From: Ferruginibacter sp.
GTDB taxonomy: Bacteria; Bacteroidota; Bacteroidia; Chitinophagales; Chitinophagaceae
Direction: 5' to 3'
Assembly (NCBI GenBank): GCA_019638525.1
Contig: JAHBTO010000011.1
Span: 1 to 45,000, forward strand
Length of the DNA: 45,000 bases
The translations under genes were made by a program, and so were the position numbers. How positions within the stretch are numbered: position 1 is the stretch's first letter; the number at the start of each line of letters is the position of its first letter. This document shows positions 42,964 to 45,000 of the stretch, one piece after another. The notes under the pieces were generated by a model. The model was given only the letters and a program-made list of their open reading frames with translations, did not search any database and had not been told where the DNA came from.

Positions 42964-44226
42964 ATGCCTTTTTTTAAAATAATAGTAACTGTTTTTTTTT
43001 CATTCATTTTGAAGATGGGTGTACAAGCTCAACAACTGAGGTTTATTTATTTACAATCAGATGATAAAAGTCCTTTTTTTGTTAAGGTAGATGGAAAATA
43101 CCTTAGCTCTTCCGAAAATGGTTATATTATCATACCCAAGTTGCATGAAGGCACTTATAACCTGGTGATTGGTATTGCAGGTGATAAATTAGCCAGCCAG
43201 GAAGTAAGCATATCTACAAAAGATGCAAATGCAGGTTATCTTATACAAAAAAATGATACAAAAAATTTTGAGTTGGTAAGCTTAAATACCTTGCAACCTG
43301 TAAAGGCCGTGGTACAAACTGGGCCTGCTAAGCCTGTAAAAATTATAAAAAACGAAGATGAATTTGCAAAGGTTTTGGCACAAGTAGTGGGTGATTCTTC
43401 AATACTTCTGGTTGAAGCAGAAAATCAGCCTGCGGTTTTAAAAAATGTTGACAAGGTTGATAGTGCAGTTACAGCTATTAATAATTCACAAAAAGTAAAC
43501 GAATCAGCTATTGAAAATAATGAAATTAAAAACAAATTAGATATTGAGGCTGATACTTTTAAAGTAGTTACCCATAAAGTTGATAACAATAAAATTTCTC
43601 AAATAAAATATGATAGTCTGGCCGATGGATTTAAGATGATTTATGTAGATGCTGCATCCAATGATACAATCGATATTTTATTGCCTGTTAAAAATTCAAT
43701 CATATCCGGTAGTTCAGAAAACAAATCTACATATACTGTTAAGGAAGAAATGCAGGATGCAAATCCCAGCCAGGATGCCCGTTTTTTAGATATGAAATTG
43801 CAAAATCCCAATGCCACACCCGATACGGTTACTACTCAAAATAATGATTTTGTGATTTTTGATAAAAAATCTGAAAATATTCAGACCTCGGGTAGTAAAG
43901 ATGATTTCGAAAAAAAATTGAAGAATAATTCGGGATGTAAAAGCATTGCTACACAAAAAGGGTTTTTAAAACTTCGTAGTCAAATGTCATCGGCTAAAAG
44001 TGAACCGGATATGACAAAAATAGCTATCAACACATTTGCATCAACTTGTTTTACAACAGAGCAAATCAAAAACTTGGGTGTATTGTATTTGGTAGAAGAA
44101 GAAAGGTATAAGTTTTATGTTGCAGCATATCCTTATGTTACAGATTTAGACAATTTTATAACATTACAAAATCAGTTAACAGATAATTATTTTAAAGATA
44201 GGTTTAAGGCAATGGTAAACCACTAA
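42964..44226 (+). CDS. Secreted protein with C-terminal DUF4476 domain
   Basis: 420 residues from ATG 42964. The frame is open from a TTG at 42889, but MPFFKIIVTVFFSFILKMGV gives the signal peptide (cut near VQAQ). Residues about 22-110 form a beta-domain (LRFIYLQSDDKSPFFVKVDG, then LHEGTYNLVIGIAG). Residues 110-310 are low-complexity and rich in Asn, Asp, Lys and Ser. The last 95 residues match DUF4476: GFLKLRSQMSSAKSEPDMTK, TCFTTEQIKNLGVLYLVEEE and FYVAAYPYVTDLDNF, ending LTDNYFKDRF. Function unknown. truA follows after 23 bp. Confidence 0.85.
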   Translation: MPFFKIIVTVFFSFILKMGVQAQQLRFIYLQSDDKSPFFVKVDGKYLSSSENGYIIIPKLHEGTYNLVIGIAGDKLASQEVSISTKDANAGYLIQKNDTKNFELVSLNTLQPVKAVVQTGPAKPVKIIKNEDEFAKVLAQVVGDSSILLVEAENQPAVLKNVDKVDSAVTAINNSQKVNESAIENNEIKNKLDIEADTFKVVTHKVDNNKISQIKYDSLADGFKMIYVDAASNDTIDILLPVKNSIISGSSENKSTYTVKEEMQDANPSQDARFLDMKLQNPNATPDTVTTQNNDFVIFDKKSENIQTSGSKDDFEKKLKNNSGCKSIATQKGFLKLRSQMSSAKSEPDMTKIAINTFASTCFTTEQIKNLGVLYLVEEERYKFYVAAYPYVTDLDNFITLQNQLTDNYFKDRFKAMVNH

Positions 44227-44249
44227 TATAATTATCATAAAAACAGGCT

Positions 44250-44972
44250 ATGCCCCGTTATTTTATAGAAGTTTCATATAAAGGCACAAACTACTCAGGC
44301 TTTCAGGTTCAGGAAAATGCAAATTCAATACAAGCCGAGTTAGAAAAGGCATTATTGATTTTCTATAAACATAAATTCCAACTTACAGGTTCTTCAAGAA
44401 CAGATGCAGGTGTACATGCACGACAGAATTTTTTTCATTTTGATGCAGAAATTTCTATAAAAGAAGATGTTTATAATCTAAATGCAATCCTTCCCTGGGA
44501 TATAGTAGTCAAAAGGATATTTAAAGTATCAAACGATTTACATTGTAGGTTCGATGCAAAAACAAGAGAATATCACTATTATATATATCAGCATAAAAAC
44601 CCTTTTTTACAAGATGTTGCTTATTATGTTCCCTATACAATAGATATGGAACTTATGCAATTGGCAGCTAAAGAAATAAAAGGATATACCGACTTTACAA
44701 GTTTCTCTAAAAGAAATACACAAGTAACATCATTTAATTGTACAATATACAAAAGCGAGTGGGTGCAAGAGGAAGACTGTTTTGTTTACAAAGTGAAAGC
44801 TAACCGTTTTCTTAGAGGTATGGTTAAGGGGTTGGTAGGAACAATGTTATTGGTTGGTAAAAGGAAAATCTCAATTCAGGATTTTAAACAAATTATACAA
44901 CTTAAAGATTGCACAAAAGCCGATTTTTCTGTAAGCTCCTATGGTTTATTTCTGCATGAAGTAACTTTTTAA
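44250..44972 (+). CDS. truA: tRNA pseudouridine(38-40) synthase
   Basis: 240 residues. TruA makes pseudouridine at positions 38-40 of the tRNA anticodon arm. The catalytic aspartate is Asp52 in SSRTDAGVHARQN. YKGTNYSGFQVQ and NSIQAELEKAL at the start and FLRGMVKGLVGTMLLVGKRK near residue 190 are conserved. It lies 23 bp after the DUF4476 gene and may share its transcript, though the products have no obvious link. The stop is complete at 44972, and the rest of the window holds nothing identifiable. Confidence 0.96.
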   Translation: MPRYFIEVSYKGTNYSGFQVQENANSIQAELEKALLIFYKHKFQLTGSSRTDAGVHARQNFFHFDAEISIKEDVYNLNAILPWDIVVKRIFKVSNDLHCRFDAKTREYHYYIYQHKNPFLQDVAYYVPYTIDMELMQLAAKEIKGYTDFTSFSKRNTQVTSFNCTIYKSEWVQEEDCFVYKVKANRFLRGMVKGLVGTMLLVGKRKISIQDFKQIIQLKDCTKADFSVSSYGLFLHEVTF

Positions 44973-45000
44973 TCGTTTTTGCTTTCTTGGTATTCTTTTC

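Overview
The window looks like a chromosomal segment of a Bacteroidota bacterium, most likely of the Chitinophagaceae type. The pointers are secreted proteins whose signal peptides end in AQ, promoter elements of the form TAnnTTTG, a SecA of about 1,100 residues, a large outer-membrane beta-barrel protein with an N-terminal carboxypeptidase-like domain, and DUF4136 and DUF4476 proteins. The DNA is AT-rich. Most of it is housekeeping and catabolic, with one clearly more AT-rich accessory patch near 5.1-7.1 kb. No gap longer than about 300 bases lacks a gene, except 34815-35364, which holds only a tRNA-Glu, terminator-like hairpins and a promoter.

Layout. 1-4985 (minus): the start of a glycerophosphodiester phosphodiesterase lipoprotein, scpB, an atpG standing apart from other ATP synthase genes, and an outer-membrane beta-barrel protein. 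5164-7036: an accessory patch with a secreted protein ending in a nine-cysteine tail, a 55-residue two-helix membrane protein too short for routine ORF calling, another small secreted protein, and a divergent HTH regulator with a perfect 16-bp palindrome in the divergent region. 7101-11217: a small membrane protein and secA. 11276-16068 (minus): a deoxynucleoside catabolism operon (nucleoside phosphorylase, deoC, a four-helix-bundle protein, a full aldehyde dehydrogenase and a catalytically dead half-length one). 16339-20700 (minus): two secreted amidohydrolase-family proteins, partly degenerate. 20951-27082 (plus): a SPOR-like protein, an M20 peptidase, a beta-CASP metallo-beta-lactamase and an AsmA-like protein.

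27186-34055 (minus, with a plus-strand insertion): hydroxyproline catabolism genes in two blocks. Epimerase and D-amino-acid oxidase-type flavoprotein form one; a DapA-family deaminase and a ketoglutarate-semialdehyde-type dehydrogenase form the other. A lipoprotein and a sterol-desaturase-family gene lie between them. 34236-37706: a DUF4136 lipoprotein, tRNA-Glu(UUC), gapA and pgk. 37854-40334: two LemA and two TPM-domain genes in tandem. 40397-44972: an M1 aminopeptidase (minus), a DUF4476 protein and truA.

How genes work together. The deo operon would split deoxynucleosides, cleave deoxyribose-5-phosphate and oxidise the aldehyde. Its two dehydrogenase genes total 790 residues and look like a split ALDH16. 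The four hyp genes would convert trans-4-hydroxyproline to 2-oxoglutarate. Several intergenic spacers carry short periodic repeats (units of about 9 bp in the deo operon and 7 bp in the hyp block). The best candidates for something undescribed are the cysteine-rich patch, the split ALDH16, and the four-helix-bundle gene bracketed by inverted periodic repeats inside the deo operon.
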